47,933 bases of DNA, taken from the NCBI GenBank assembly GCA_964645765.1, contig CAZYBE010000024.1, positions 1-47,933 of the forward strand, in the 5' to 3' direction. Every line of letters begins with the position of its first letter. The first letter of the stretch is position 1. The notes below the pieces were generated by a model. That model was not told the origin of the DNA, did not search any database, and saw nothing but the letters and a program-made list of their open reading frames with translations. The position numbers were made by a program, and so were the translations under genes. This DNA is from CAZGMN01 sp964645765. GTDB taxonomy: Bacteria; Acidobacteriota; Aminicenantia; Aminicenantales; Aminicenantaceae. Of the stretch, positions 32,807-42,672 are shown in pieces.

Positions 32807-33571
32807 ATGGAAAAAATTTACACGAAGAAATTCCCCGTCCACATCTACGAAGTCGATTTTCGGGCTAGGGCGCGCCCCGGCACTCTCCTCAATTATCTTC
32901 AGGACGCAGCCGGCGACCACGCCGCGCTCCTGGGATTTTCTCTCTTTGACCTCCTCAAGATAAATAAGACCTGGCTCCTGTCCCGCTATCACATCAGAGT
33001 CGAGCGCTATCCGGAAATAGGCGAAGAAGTCACTGTGACGACATGGCCGTCAGGAACGCAGCGCATTTTCGCTCTCCGCGACTTCGAGATGGCGGACGGA
33101 AAAGGCAAGCTGATCGCGGCCGCTACCAGCTCCTGGGTCCTTTGGGATATTCCGGCGAAACAGCCGGACCGCCTAGACGAGCGGCTACGGTCTGAATTCG
33201 TTTTCGAAAAACGGGCTATCGACGACCCCTTTGAGCCGTTGCCGACATTGCCGGCGCCCGGCACGCCTGACCGCGAGCTTGACTTCCGCGTCGAGATGCA
33301 GGATATCGACGTTAACAATCATGTCACCTACGACGTTTACATTCAGTGGGCCCTGGAGACCGTTCCTGAAGATGAGCAGCGCTCCTGCGTCCCGGCCGAG
33401 ATCGAGGTCTCCTACCGGGCCGAAGCCTTCTACGGGGATGATATCGTGTCGCGACTAAAAAAAAGCGATACCGATGCCGGGTCCGGCACGACGTTCCTCC
33501 ACGGCATCTATCATAAATCCAAGGGAACAGAGCTCGCCCGCTTAAGAACCGTTTGGACAAAATTCAGGTGA
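32807..33571 (+). CDS. Acyl-ACP thioesterase
   Basis: This 254-residue protein has two hotdog halves (about 1-135 and 150-254). Seen: YEVDFRARARPGTLLNYLQDAA at the start, WLLSRYHIRVERYPEIGEEV, TWPSGTQRIFALRDFE, SSWVLWDI, and the second-half motif MQDIDVNNHV with the Asn-x-His core known from plant FatA/FatB and bacterial homologues. It frees fatty acids from acyl carrier protein in the cytoplasm. No fatty acid synthesis genes nearby. It converges with the RND gene (7 bp). Confidence 0.88.
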   Translation: MEKIYTKKFPVHIYEVDFRARARPGTLLNYLQDAAGDHAALLGFSLFDLLKINKTWLLSRYHIRVERYPEIGEEVTVTTWPSGTQRIFALRDFEMADGKGKLIAAATSSWVLWDIPAKQPDRLDERLRSEFVFEKRAIDDPFEPLPTLPAPGTPDRELDFRVEMQDIDVNNHVTYDVYIQWALETVPEDEQRSCVPAEIEVSYRAEAFYGDDIVSRLKKSDTDAGSGTTFLHGIYHKSKGTELARLRTVWTKFR

Positions 33572-33578
33572 CGCCTTA

Positions 33579-36500
33579 TTAAGCCTTGGCTTTCTCGCGA
33601 ATGATTAGAAGAATATAGTAAACCGTCGGCGTGGCGACGAGAGAGAGGAGCACGGAAATACAGAGCGAGCCGATAACGGCGATAGCCAGCGGCTTGAGCA
33701 TATCCGCACCGGCGCCGATGCCGTAGGCAAGAGGAAGCATCCCGAGCGCCGCTGCCAAGGATGTCATCAAGACAGGCCGCAGTCGGCGGCGTCCCGACCG
33801 AACGAGCGCTTCGGCCAGGTCACATCCCTCTGCCCGCAAATGCTTCACGAAATCGAGCATGAGAATGCCGTTCTTGGCCACAATCCCGATGCCAATAATG
33901 GCGCCCAGGAGAGAGACGACATTCAAAGACGTCCCGGTCATCCACAGAGCCAGGACCGTCCCGAACATGGCCAGGACAGCGCCGAAGACGATCGCCACCG
34001 GCTCATAAAAAGACCCGAACTCTAAAAGGAGCACGGTGAAGACGAGAAAGATAGCCATGAGCAGGACAATCACGAGGTTCCGGAAGCTTTCCTGCTGCTG
34101 CTGGTAGAGGCCTCCGTATTCGATCGTTCCCGGGGGGATGGACTTATCTCTGCTCAGTGTTTCACGAATCTCGGCCATGGCGCTCCCCATGTCGCGGCCC
34201 TCGAGCCGGGCTGTGACGGCGACATCCTGCCGCGAGTCTTCCCGACGGAGCTCAAGCTGCCCAGGCTCTTCCACGATATCAACGACCTGCGACAGCTTAA
34301 CGAGCGCTCCGCCCGGCGTCCGCAACGGCAGTTCCCGAAGGCTGGCCAGCCGGTCGAGGCGGGAGGGTTCCACCTTCACCCGGATATCGACTACGCGATC
34401 GCCTTCCAGCACCGAGGAAGCCGTTCGACCCAGCATTGCCGTATTCAGGGCCGCGGCGACGTCATCCGCGGTCAGACCGAACCGTTCCGCTTCCGCCGGC
34501 CGCACGCGGAGGCTGATCGTCGGGCCGGTATAGACCAACCCATTAAACGTGTCCACGACGCCAGGAATCTTCTTAATCTGCTCCTCGATCTCGGGCGCCT
34601 TCTTCTTGAGCCAGGTCTGGTTGGTCGAAAACAGTTTCACTTCAATGGGTCGAGGCGCCCACATCAAATCGCCTATCAGGTCGCCCAGGATTCCTGGAAA
34701 CTCCCAAGTCAGGCCGCGGAGCTCCGTGTTAAACTTCCTCCGCAATTCGGAAATTACGTCCGCGGTTTTCCTCCGACGATTCCTTTTCAGCTTGACCAGA
34801 AAATCTCCGGTGTTTGGCTCGGCGATGGACAGCGCCAGCCGGGCCCCGGTGCGGCGCGAATAACTTTCCAGCTCCGGGATAGTCCGCAGAATCTTCTCCG
34901 CTTGCAGAAGCTGGCGATGAGTCTCCGCCAGGCTCGTCCCGGGCGGGGTGAAATAATCAATGACAAACCCTCCCTCATCCATGGGCGGCAGGAATTCGCT
35001 GTCGAGCTGATTGTAGAGAAAGATCCCGGCGAGGAGCACAAGCCCGCAGGCGCCCAGCGTGCGCCAACGATGCCGAAGGGCAGCGCGCACAGCGATTTCA
35101 TAGATTCGAATCACGCGGCGGAGCAGGAAGCCGCCCTGTTCAGTCTGTAGCCCGGGCTTCTCTCCCCGGCGCGGCCGGATGAGCGAGGCGGCGAGCGACG
35201 GCGTCAGAGTCACGGCCAGAAGGAGTGACATGAGCAGCGAAACAACCATGGTCAACGCCAAGGCGCGGAAAAAGACGCCCGTGATCCCTTCAAGAAAAGC
35301 CAAAGGAACAAACACGACGACCGGCGTCAGCGTCGAGCCGACCAGCGGCCGGGAGATCTCGCCGATCGCCTCTCGAATGGCCTCCATCCGTCCCAATCCG
35401 GACATCCTTTTGGTATGGATCGCTTCGACGACGACAATCGCGTCATCGATGATCAGGCCGATGGCCGCGGCGATGCCTCCCAAGGTCATCAAATTGAAGG
35501 TGAGCCCGCTGATCTTCATGGACAGGAGCGTGGTCAGGACGGTTACGGGGATGACCATCGTCGCGACGAGCGTTGTGCTCCAATTCTTCAGAAAAAAATA
35601 AAGGATAAATACGGACAAAATCAGGCCGAATATGATCGCTTCCCATACGCTCTCGACCGAAGCGCGGACGATCTCTGATTGGTCATAGAAAAAAGCGAGC
35701 TTCATGTCCGGAGGCAATATTCGCTTCAGTTCTGCCAACTGTTTCTTGAGGGCATTGGCGATGTCCAGGGTGCTTCCATCGGGCTGGCTGCGGACATTAA
35801 GCAAAACCGCGTTCTCTCCATCGGCCGTCACCACATTAAAGACCGGCTGGGGCCCGCGCTCGACCCGGGCGAAGTCGCGGACGCGGACCGGATGGCCGTT
35901 GACAACTGTCACCGGGAAGTTTTCGATATCCCGGATCGAATGGACTCGACCGTCGACCACGGTCAGATAGAGCGTATGATTCTCTTCATGCATCCCGGCC
36001 GAAGCCACAAAATTGTTATTCGTTAGGGCGTCCGTAATCTGAGTAAGGGTGAGATTGGCGGCGCTCAGCAGAAGAGGGTCGACTACGATGTGGTATTCGG
36101 GAGTGCGGCCGCCGACGAGGTCCACGCGGGCGACGCCGGGAATCCGCAGGAAGCGCAGCTTGAGATTATAGCGCGCCGTTTCCCAGAGCTCGGTGATGCC
36201 GCGCGTCCGGCTGATAAGGCTGACGCCGATGATCGGGAAAGCCGAAAAGGTCAACCGGAAGACAGTGGTTTCGGCGGTCGCGGGCAAAGCGCTGCGAATC
36301 TGGGAGAGCCGGCTGAGCACGTAGAGCTCGGACTCGATCATCCTGACCTTCCAGGTGAAAAAGACGCTGATCTCCGCCGAACCGCGGCCTGTGACCGAAC
36401 GGACCGTGGTCACACCCCGAATATCCTTCATCGCCTCCTCAATGGGCCGGGTGATGGTCGCCATCATCTCGTCGGCCGGCATGACACCGTTGTCGACGAG

Positions 36501-36653
36501 GATGACGACGCGGGGAAAATTCGTCTGGGGAAAGACCGACGAAGAGATGTTCAAGGCCGAATAAGCTCCGGCCAGACAGAGGGCGACGCAGATAAACGCG
36601 ATCGAAAGCGAATGATGGGTAGCGAACTGACCCAGAGCCAAATTTTTATTCAT
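33579..36653 (-). CDS. RND efflux pump permease (AcrB/CzcA superfamily)
   Basis: From ATG 36653 the protein has 1024 residues (the frame extends to 36716, overlapping the MFP gene too far). It has N-terminal TM1 followed by a periplasmic loop (SSSVFPQTNFPRVVILVDN), TM2-6 with IGLIIDDAIVVVEAI (the proton-path Asp pair in TM4), FVPLAFLEGITGVFFRAL, a second large loop, then TM8-12 (GIGIVAKNGILMLDFV, RPVLMTSLAAALGMLPLAYG). It exports substrates across both membranes, powered by protons. Substrate class is unclear. Third gene of the operon, overlapping the MFP gene by 8 bp. Confidence 0.93.
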   Translation of the reverse strand: MNKNLALGQFATHHSLSIAFICVALCLAGAYSALNISSSVFPQTNFPRVVILVDNGVMPADEMMATITRPIEEAMKDIRGVTTVRSVTGRGSAEISVFFTWKVRMIESELYVLSRLSQIRSALPATAETTVFRLTFSAFPIIGVSLISRTRGITELWETARYNLKLRFLRIPGVARVDLVGGRTPEYHIVVDPLLLSAANLTLTQITDALTNNNFVASAGMHEENHTLYLTVVDGRVHSIRDIENFPVTVVNGHPVRVRDFARVERGPQPVFNVVTADGENAVLLNVRSQPDGSTLDIANALKKQLAELKRILPPDMKLAFFYDQSEIVRASVESVWEAIIFGLILSVFILYFFLKNWSTTLVATMVIPVTVLTTLLSMKISGLTFNLMTLGGIAAAIGLIIDDAIVVVEAIHTKRMSGLGRMEAIREAIGEISRPLVGSTLTPVVVFVPLAFLEGITGVFFRALALTMVVSLLMSLLLAVTLTPSLAASLIRPRRGEKPGLQTEQGGFLLRRVIRIYEIAVRAALRHRWRTLGACGLVLLAGIFLYNQLDSEFLPPMDEGGFVIDYFTPPGTSLAETHRQLLQAEKILRTIPELESYSRRTGARLALSIAEPNTGDFLVKLKRNRRRKTADVISELRRKFNTELRGLTWEFPGILGDLIGDLMWAPRPIEVKLFSTNQTWLKKKAPEIEEQIKKIPGVVDTFNGLVYTGPTISLRVRPAEAERFGLTADDVAAALNTAMLGRTASSVLEGDRVVDIRVKVEPSRLDRLASLRELPLRTPGGALVKLSQVVDIVEEPGQLELRREDSRQDVAVTARLEGRDMGSAMAEIRETLSRDKSIPPGTIEYGGLYQQQQESFRNLVIVLLMAIFLVFTVLLLEFGSFYEPVAIVFGAVLAMFGTVLALWMTGTSLNVVSLLGAIIGIGIVAKNGILMLDFVKHLRAEGCDLAEALVRSGRRRLRPVLMTSLAAALGMLPLAYGIGAGADMLKPLAIAVIGSLCISVLLSLVATPTVYYILLIIREKAKA

Positions 36654-37734
36654 GCGTCTCTTTAATAATATGGATCTTGGTCGCATCGGGAACGGCATAG
36701 GCATCTTCGGTGACAATGACCAGGCCTTCTCTCAGGCCCTCCCCGATGACTTCGACAAGTCCGCCTTCCCGAAAGCCGATTTTGACCGGCTTCCAGACGC
36801 CTCTGTCATCTTCGACCAGGACAATCTTGCCGGTTTCACTGCCCACGGAATCGGCTATGACGCTGGCTTCCGGGACGACCAGGCAGCCGGCGTGCTCCTC
36901 GCAGACAATGCGGACGCTCAGGAATTGACCCGGACGGAAGCCTGCGCCTGCAGGAAGCGAGATGCGGACCGGCACTGTGTCGGTCTTCTCATCGATCTTC
37001 GAACCGATATAGACCACAGCGCCGAGGGCTGTGCCGCCGGTTTCGAATTGCGCCGACTGTCCAACCTTGACCAATGCGGCTTCCTTGCTCGGGATATTCA
37101 CGGCCGCGACAAGCCGGTCGAGGTCCACAATCGCCGCCAGCACTGTGTTGAGCTCCACGGCTTCGCCTGGCTCAGTATTGATCTTGACCACTGTTCCGGC
37201 GAGCGGAGCCTTGATTCTCAAAAGTGCAAGATCAGTCTCGGCAGCAGCGAGTTCGCTGCGGGCGGCGTTGAGCTGCTGCTCTGCTTCCAGGTAGCTCTTC
37301 TTGGATGTTCCCTCCACTGGCAGCAGCTTCTTTTGCCGCTCGAAATTATCCTCAGCGAAAGCCAAGGCTTTTTTCGCCTTTTCGTAGGCGACGTCGGCGA
37401 TGCGGCTGTCCAGTTGAAAGAGAACTGTTCCTTTAGACACTTTCTGGCCTTCAACGCACTCGATGCGGGCCACGATACCTGCCACGGGCGAGGCCACTTG
37501 AGCGTCAGCCGGTGGATGCCCTAAGCCCACAGGCTCAGGTTCTACGGACCCGTAGGCCGTGACACAGTGATGGAGCGTCGCGCGCTGGATCTTGCCGACA
37601 TGGACGGCCATGTCCGCGGCGACCCCTTCATTCTCTTCGCCCGCTTGGCGATGAACGAGTTTTATGATTATGACCGCGGCCAACACGGCCGCAGCCAGAA
37701 CGACCAAAGCTATTCCTATTCGGCGCTTACTCAT
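36646..37734 (-). CDS. RND periplasmic adaptor (membrane fusion protein)
   Basis: ATG 37734 is preceded by AAAGGAG; the frame extends to 37758 into tolC. It has 362 residues. One membrane helix (about 5-24) anchors it; then come a lipoyl-like half (VASPVAGIVARIECVEGQKV), a coiled hairpin (about 105-160), the second lipoyl half (LRIKAPLAGTVVKINTEPGE), a beta barrel and a membrane-proximal domain. It links the RND pump to the outer-membrane channel. Overlaps both partner genes by 8 bp. Confidence 0.92.
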   Translation of the reverse strand: MSKRRIGIALVVLAAAVLAAVIIIKLVHRQAGEENEGVAADMAVHVGKIQRATLHHCVTAYGSVEPEPVGLGHPPADAQVASPVAGIVARIECVEGQKVSKGTVLFQLDSRIADVAYEKAKKALAFAEDNFERQKKLLPVEGTSKKSYLEAEQQLNAARSELAAAETDLALLRIKAPLAGTVVKINTEPGEAVELNTVLAAIVDLDRLVAAVNIPSKEAALVKVGQSAQFETGGTALGAVVYIGSKIDEKTDTVPVRISLPAGAGFRPGQFLSVRIVCEEHAGCLVVPEASVIADSVGSETGKIVLVEDDRGVWKPVKIGFREGGLVEVIGEGLREGLVIVTEDAYAVPDATKIHIIKETHE

Positions 37735-39241
37735 CTTTTCGCTCCTTTGCTTGTCCAAGGGACTTTCTTTGCGGCTCCATCAGCCAATCCTTCAGGTCGA
37801 GCGGACTCTGCATGGCGTCTTCCAGCTCTCCGATCGCCTGCTGCGCTTTGACCAGGGCATCCAGCCTGGCGAGAGCACTCGAAGCAAGCTCTAACTGAAC
37901 GCTGAGGAGCTCGAACTTCGAAATCTCTCCAAGCTCATATCTGGCCTTGGCGGCTGCTTCCTGTTCTTTGAGGCTTTTTTGAAGCTCATTCGCGGTTTTG
38001 GCTTTATCGACAGCGAACTGGCAAGCCGCAACCGCACTCTCAATCTCTCCGATCACTTTGGCTTGAAGCGCCAGAAATCGTGCTGCAGTCTCTGTGCGAC
38101 GGGCCTCGGCCTCGGCGATCGGCCCTTTATTCCGGCTGAAAACAGGCAAGACAAGACTCAATGCCAGCGTCCATTTACTGTCGGTCTGGTCGAGCTGGTA
38201 GCCTGGGCCGATGTTGATGTCCGGATATTGTTTGGCGATTTCAAGCTGCAGGGCAGATTGACTGGCCTCGTATTCCGACAGACCGCCGAGGATATCGGCG
38301 CGGTTGAGCAAGGCGCGGCGTCGGACCTCATCCTGAGGAATATCAGCCCGGACGTTAAGGAATTCTTCGAAAGAGAGGGCAACATCGGCCAGGGATTTCG
38401 CCGGAAGTCCTATGGCGCCGGCCAATTTGACAAGTGCCTGAGAGCTCTGTTTGGCGGCTTCGAGCAAGGCGAGCCGAGTGTTGTCGAGCGCGATCCGGGT
38501 TTGGGTGACATCGTAGAGAGAGGCTTCTCCGACAGCCCATTGGGCTTCGAGAATCCTGAGGCTTTCGGACTGGAGGGATTGCTGCGTGTTTAAGAGCGAC
38601 TCGGTTTGCCGGGCGGCAAAAAGGTCAAGGAATGCCTGACGCAACCGGCTCCGGACTTCCCAGGCGACGGAGAGAATATTCAAGCGGGCCGCTTCTGAAA
38701 GATGCCGGGCTTGCGCGATCCGGTAGCCGCGTTTGCCGGCAGTCTCGACCGGGATTTCCAGAGCAGCTTCGGGAATCCAAGGCGTGATCTCTTGGACGGG
38801 CGTGGTGCTGTTATACCCCATCAGAACGCTTGCTGTCGGATTGGGCCGCTCGCCGGCCGTGATCCGGCCAGCCTGGGCGACGCCCCATTGGGCACGGGCC
38901 ACGTCTAAGTCAGGATGATAAAACATGGCAGTCAAGGTGAGGCTGCGAAGATCCCAAGACGGCGGCGGCCATTCTCCTATTCCCGGTTTGGATTGGAGAT
39001 AATCTATGACCTCAGGAGCGTCAAGCCTTCGCGCTTCGAAGTCGTCCAAGGTTCGGGCCGAGGAAATAGGTCTGGGTTGAAATCGGGCACAGTTTGCTGC
39101 CAACAGGACGATGAAACCTAAAAACAAAAGTTTAAAGACGTGTTTTTTCTTAAAGAAAAAGATACAGAAGCCAAGTGCTCTGGAAGCGGGAGAAAGGCTT
39201 TTCTTCCAGCTATTCTCTAGGACCACACCATTCTCCTCCAT
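37727..39241 (-). CDS. TolC-family outer-membrane efflux protein
   Basis: This protein has 504 residues from ATG 39241. A late hydrophobic signal with a lipobox-like end (VLLAANC, about residue 51) suggests an outer-membrane lipoprotein; the N-terminal ~35 residues before it may not be translated. Two OEP repeats follow with long helices: LTLTAMFYHPDLDVARAQWG and RADILGGLSEYEASQSALQ, and LSLVLPVFSRNKGPIAEAEA. First gene of the TolC-MFP-RND operon. Confidence 0.88.
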   Translation of the reverse strand: MEENGVVLENSWKKSLSPASRALGFCIFFFKKKHVFKLLFLGFIVLLAANCARFQPRPISSARTLDDFEARRLDAPEVIDYLQSKPGIGEWPPPSWDLRSLTLTAMFYHPDLDVARAQWGVAQAGRITAGERPNPTASVLMGYNSTTPVQEITPWIPEAALEIPVETAGKRGYRIAQARHLSEAARLNILSVAWEVRSRLRQAFLDLFAARQTESLLNTQQSLQSESLRILEAQWAVGEASLYDVTQTRIALDNTRLALLEAAKQSSQALVKLAGAIGLPAKSLADVALSFEEFLNVRADIPQDEVRRRALLNRADILGGLSEYEASQSALQLEIAKQYPDINIGPGYQLDQTDSKWTLALSLVLPVFSRNKGPIAEAEARRTETAARFLALQAKVIGEIESAVAACQFAVDKAKTANELQKSLKEQEAAAKARYELGEISKFELLSVQLELASSALARLDALVKAQQAIGELEDAMQSPLDLKDWLMEPQRKSLGQAKERKDE

Positions 39242-39322
39242 TGCCAAGAAATAAGGTGCCGCATCGAAAATTCGAATACTTCATTTTTTAGACGCTATCC
39301 GCGGCTTCCTTCTTCCTTCTTT

Positions 39323-39350
39323 TTATTTAGAACATGTTATTTAGAACATG
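39323..39350. repeat. Two perfect tandem 14-bp units
   Basis: TTATTTAGAACATG twice without spacer, ~85-110 bp before the tolC start. Candidate operator of the efflux operon. Confidence 0.6.
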
Positions 39351-39441
39351 ACAATTTCAAGGCCTCTTTCACGCATGCAAGATTCGCATCTCGATTCTGT
39401 GGTAGCCTCCTATGTCCGGAAGAGCTTGCGTTTTCGCTTTC

Positions 39442-39469
39442 TTGACACCTGTCGGCGTCGAGTTATATA
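39442..39469 (+). promoter_or_regulatory. Sigma-70 promoter of the propeller gene
   Basis: TTGACA (39442-39447), 16 bp, TATATA (39464-39469; TATAGT two bases on gives 18). Leader about 80 nt. Confidence 0.45.
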
Positions 39470-39556
39470 GTTCTATTCTGATTATAACCAAGAATTCCAG
39501 ATATAAGGAAAAGAGCATCCTTTATCTGTGACGCAATGAAAAAAAGGAGGTATCGG

Positions 39557-40615
39557 ATGAAACGACTCATAATTGCATCCATCTTCGTTACTACGGCCTG
39601 CCTTCTATTTTTATTTGGATGGCAGGCGGCTGTCAACCCTGCCAAAGGTCCTTACCAGTTCTCTAAAGAGATACCGATCGGCGGCGAGGGCGGTTGGGAC
39701 TACCTTTCCGTGGATACTGGATCCCGGCGGCTTTACGTGACCCACGCAACAAAGGTCGTTGTCATCGACATCGATAAGGACGCGGTCATCGGCGAGATCA
39801 GCGGAGTGACTGGAGTTCACGGCTTCGCCCTGGCGCCCGACCTGAATCGGGGCTTTGCCAGCGCCGGCCAGGAATCGAAGGCTGCGATCGTCGACCTCAA
39901 GACATTACAGATTATCACCAAGGTCGATACCGGCGAAAATCCCGATGCAATTCTCTATGAGCCGGGTCACAAAGAAGTCTACGCCTTCAACGGTCGAGGC
40001 AAATCAGCGACTGTATTCGACGCTGAGTCCGGCGTCGTCCGAGCCACGATTCCTCTTCCCGGCAAACCGGAATTTGCCCAAGTGGACCCGAATGCCGGCC
40101 GGATTTACAACAATATCGAAGACACCAGCCAGCTGGTCGTCATCGACACCTCTAACCACCAGGTCATAGCCACTTGGCCGATCGCTCCTGGCGAAGAGGC
40201 ATCGGGCTTGGCGTTTGACATCGTCCATCATCGGCTTTTCATCGGTTGCAGCAATAAGATGATGGTGATGATGGATAGCCGAGACGGCAAGGTTTTGGGA
40301 AGTGTTCCAATCGGCCAAGGCGTCGACGCCAACTCGTTTGACCCGGAAACCGGCTTCGTCTTCGCATCATGCGGAGACGGCACGCTGACTGTGGCGCGCG
40401 TCGATGAAGCCGGCAAGCTGAACGTCGTCCAGACGGTGTCCACGCCGCTCCGCTCCAGGACAATGACTCTCGACCCGAAGACGCACAAGCTGTATCTGTC
40501 TGCGGCAAAGTTTGAAACTCCTGCGCCCGCGCCAGAACTTAAGCCAGGTGAGAAGAGGCCGCGGCCGAAAATGGAACCCGGCTCCTTCAAAGTAGTCGTC
40601 TATGAAATGAAATAG
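39557..40615 (+). CDS. YncE-like beta-propeller protein
   Basis: ATG 39557 with AGGAGG 7 bp before; the frame starts at 39536. It has 352 residues. N-terminal signal/anchor (about 4-22) places it in the periplasm. Seven-bladed propeller with repeated units: RLYVTHATKVVVIDIDKDAV, FALAPDLNRGFASAG, AYAFNGRG-type, QLVVIDTSNHQVIATWPI, SCGDGTLTVARVDEAGKL. Pro/Lys-rich insert near the C-terminus. The family includes YncE and surface-layer propellers; ligand unknown. Confidence 0.82.
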   Translation: MKRLIIASIFVTTACLLFLFGWQAAVNPAKGPYQFSKEIPIGGEGGWDYLSVDTGSRRLYVTHATKVVVIDIDKDAVIGEISGVTGVHGFALAPDLNRGFASAGQESKAAIVDLKTLQIITKVDTGENPDAILYEPGHKEVYAFNGRGKSATVFDAESGVVRATIPLPGKPEFAQVDPNAGRIYNNIEDTSQLVVIDTSNHQVIATWPIAPGEEASGLAFDIVHHRLFIGCSNKMMVMMDSRDGKVLGSVPIGQGVDANSFDPETGFVFASCGDGTLTVARVDEAGKLNVVQTVSTPLRSRTMTLDPKTHKLYLSAAKFETPAPAPELKPGEKRPRPKMEPGSFKVVVYEMK

Positions 40616-40919
40616 GCGGGAATCCGATAAGCACGATTTAGCGGGCTATCTGAATCTCAAGCTAACGTTTGTCACACAGAAGCGCCCACCCCTTTGCATC
40701 GCTTTTCAGGAAGTTTTGATGGCCGCTGAGACCTCGGCCGAATATATTTCATGATTTTTTTTCTTTCCCTGGGAGGAGACGTCTGCGTAATTTCTAGCAC
40801 TTTTGAGCCGCCTTGCCTGCCATGTCAGGATTCTGCGGGCCTCGTCATCCGGAGCATGATGTGATTGTTCCAAGAGATATCTTGACTTTCTGAATGGAGG
40901 TATTAAAGTTAATATTGGT
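40616..40919. other. Spacer with a 20-bp duplicated tag
   Basis: No gene seen. GCGGGCTATCTGAATCTCAA at 40641-40660 recurs exactly at 45842-45861 over the 3' end of the metallophosphoesterase gene. A small GGCCG/CGGCC stem lies near 40733-40751. Confidence 0.6.
40882..40909 (+). promoter_or_regulatory. Weak promoter candidate for the kinase gene
   Basis: TTGACT (40882-40887), 16 bp, TAAAGT (40904-40909). It would start transcription only a few bases before ATG 40920. GGAGG is too far upstream of the ATG to serve as a ribosome site. Confidence 0.3.
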
Positions 40920-42671
40920 ATGAAAAAAAGTAGCTTTAAACAATGTGAAATCAAAGTCCCTGAACATAACCTCTTTGAAGATTTCCGTTATTTCTCGCAT
41001 CAAATCATGGATCTTGCCCTCCGTGGGCTTTTGAGGATTGATTTCTTTAATGAAGTTTCGAATATCCTGATGGAATTTTCCGGGTGTAACTCAGTTGAGA
41101 TGTGGCTGAAAGAGCGTGGCAAATATTACCGCAGTGAAGTTACTTGTGACAAAAAGCGCCCTTTTCATTTTGAGATTATGCCTGCAGTGAAGGATGAGGC
41201 AGGCCACATCATACCAAAGATATTAAAAGAATCATTTTTTGAACAATTCTGTAAAGATATTTTGTTGGGACAATTTGATCCTTGCTTGCAATTTTTTACA
41301 AAGAACGGGAGCTTCTGGACAGGCGATGCAGAAAAAACTTTCTCTGTCCACCTAAGGAAGAAAAAAGCAACAAGTCATCACAAATTCTTTGCGAATGGAA
41401 AATACAAATCTTTGGCCTTGATACCGATTTCTGTTAAGAATGAGAATATAGGTCTTTTGCAATTAAAGAGTTGCCGCTCGAATTTCTTTACAAAAAAAGA
41501 TGTCGAATTTTATGAAGGTGCTGTTCAGACTCTTGGGATTGCTGTGATACACCGACGCGCTCAAGTGCAACTGCGAGAGAGGATAAAAGAATTGACATGC
41601 CTTTACGGTATAGCAAAGCTGGTTGAGCGTGCCGGTCTTTCTTTAGAAGAGATTTTTCAAGGAATTGTGGAACTTCTTCCCCCAGCTTGGCTGTATCCAG
41701 AGGTTGCATCTGCCAGAATTATTTTAGATGGACATTCTTATTCCACTTCTGACTTTCGAGAAAGTATTCATAAACAAGTGTCACATATTGTTGTCGACGG
41801 CTCTCGGCGTGGTTATGTCGAAGTGGACTATGCAGAAGCTAAGCCTGAACTTGATGAAGGCCCTTTTCTCAAGGAAGAGCGGAGCCTGATAGATACAGTT
41901 GCAAGAGAAATTGCGCTTATCATCGAACGAATACAGTCTGAGAAGGACAAAGACAGACTCCAGGGGCAACTTCGGCATGCTGACCGGTTGGCCACTATCG
42001 GTCAACTGTCCGCGGGAGTCGCTCATGAACTAAATGAGCCAATAGGAAGTATCCTCGGTTTTGCGCAGCTTGTTAAGAAATATCCACATTTGTCTCCCGA
42101 GGTTATGAAAGATGTGGAAAAGATAATGAAGGCATCTTTACATGCAAGAGAAGTTGTCAGAAAACTGATGTTGTTTGCTCGACAGATGCCGCCGCAAAAG
42201 ACTCGAGTGAACCTAAATCAGGTGATTGAAGATGGTCTTTATTTTCTCGAGTCTCGATGTGCTAAAGAAGGTATCAAAGTCATTCGTCTGCTTTACTCTG
42301 AGTTGCCAGAGGTCACAGCTGATCCTGCTCAAATGACTCAGGTATTGGTGAATGTTGTTGTTAATGCCATACAGGCAATGCCAAAGGGAGGCAAACTTTC
42401 AATCCAAACGAAAGCTTCCGATAAATTTGTCTCGCTCATTATAGAGGACACAGGAATAGGAATGGAAGAGAAAGTTGTGAATCAAATATTTCTTCCGTTT
42501 TATACAACAAAAGACATCGGCAAAGGAACAGGCTTGGGATTGGCTGTTGTGCATGGTATTATCACATCTCACGGAGGTTCTATTCAGGTTAAAAGTAAGG
42601 TAGGAGAAGGAACAAGATTTGAGATTCAGCTTCCGATTGCTGAAGCAAACAATACGAAGGAAAGATGTTAG
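40920..42671 (+). CDS. Sensor histidine kinase with GAF-like domain
   Basis: This 583-residue protein has no membrane segment, so it is probably cytoplasmic. The N-terminal ~340 residues contain a GAF-like sensor (LALIPISVKNENIGLLQLKS) and a second region ending in a dimerisation helix. HisKA with the H-box VAHELNEPIGSILGFAQL (His369). HATPase: N-box VNVVVNAIQAMP, G1 IEDTGIGM, FLPFYTTK, G2 GTGLGLAVVHGII. It is 1 bp ahead of the NtrC-type regulator gene, its likely partner. Signal unknown. Confidence 0.92.
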   Translation: MKKSSFKQCEIKVPEHNLFEDFRYFSHQIMDLALRGLLRIDFFNEVSNILMEFSGCNSVEMWLKERGKYYRSEVTCDKKRPFHFEIMPAVKDEAGHIIPKILKESFFEQFCKDILLGQFDPCLQFFTKNGSFWTGDAEKTFSVHLRKKKATSHHKFFANGKYKSLALIPISVKNENIGLLQLKSCRSNFFTKKDVEFYEGAVQTLGIAVIHRRAQVQLRERIKELTCLYGIAKLVERAGLSLEEIFQGIVELLPPAWLYPEVASARIILDGHSYSTSDFRESIHKQVSHIVVDGSRRGYVEVDYAEAKPELDEGPFLKEERSLIDTVAREIALIIERIQSEKDKDRLQGQLRHADRLATIGQLSAGVAHELNEPIGSILGFAQLVKKYPHLSPEVMKDVEKIMKASLHAREVVRKLMLFARQMPPQKTRVNLNQVIEDGLYFLESRCAKEGIKVIRLLYSELPEVTADPAQMTQVLVNVVVNAIQAMPKGGKLSIQTKASDKFVSLIIEDTGIGMEEKVVNQIFLPFYTTKDIGKGTGLGLAVVHGIITSHGGSIQVKSKVGEGTRFEIQLPIAEANNTKERC

Positions 42672-42672
42672 A

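Larger units (their letters stand above)
39242..39556. other. Divergent regulatory spacer
   Basis: No gene seen. It holds a tandem 14-bp repeat (39323-39350) and the promoter of the propeller gene (39442-39469). Confidence 0.6.
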
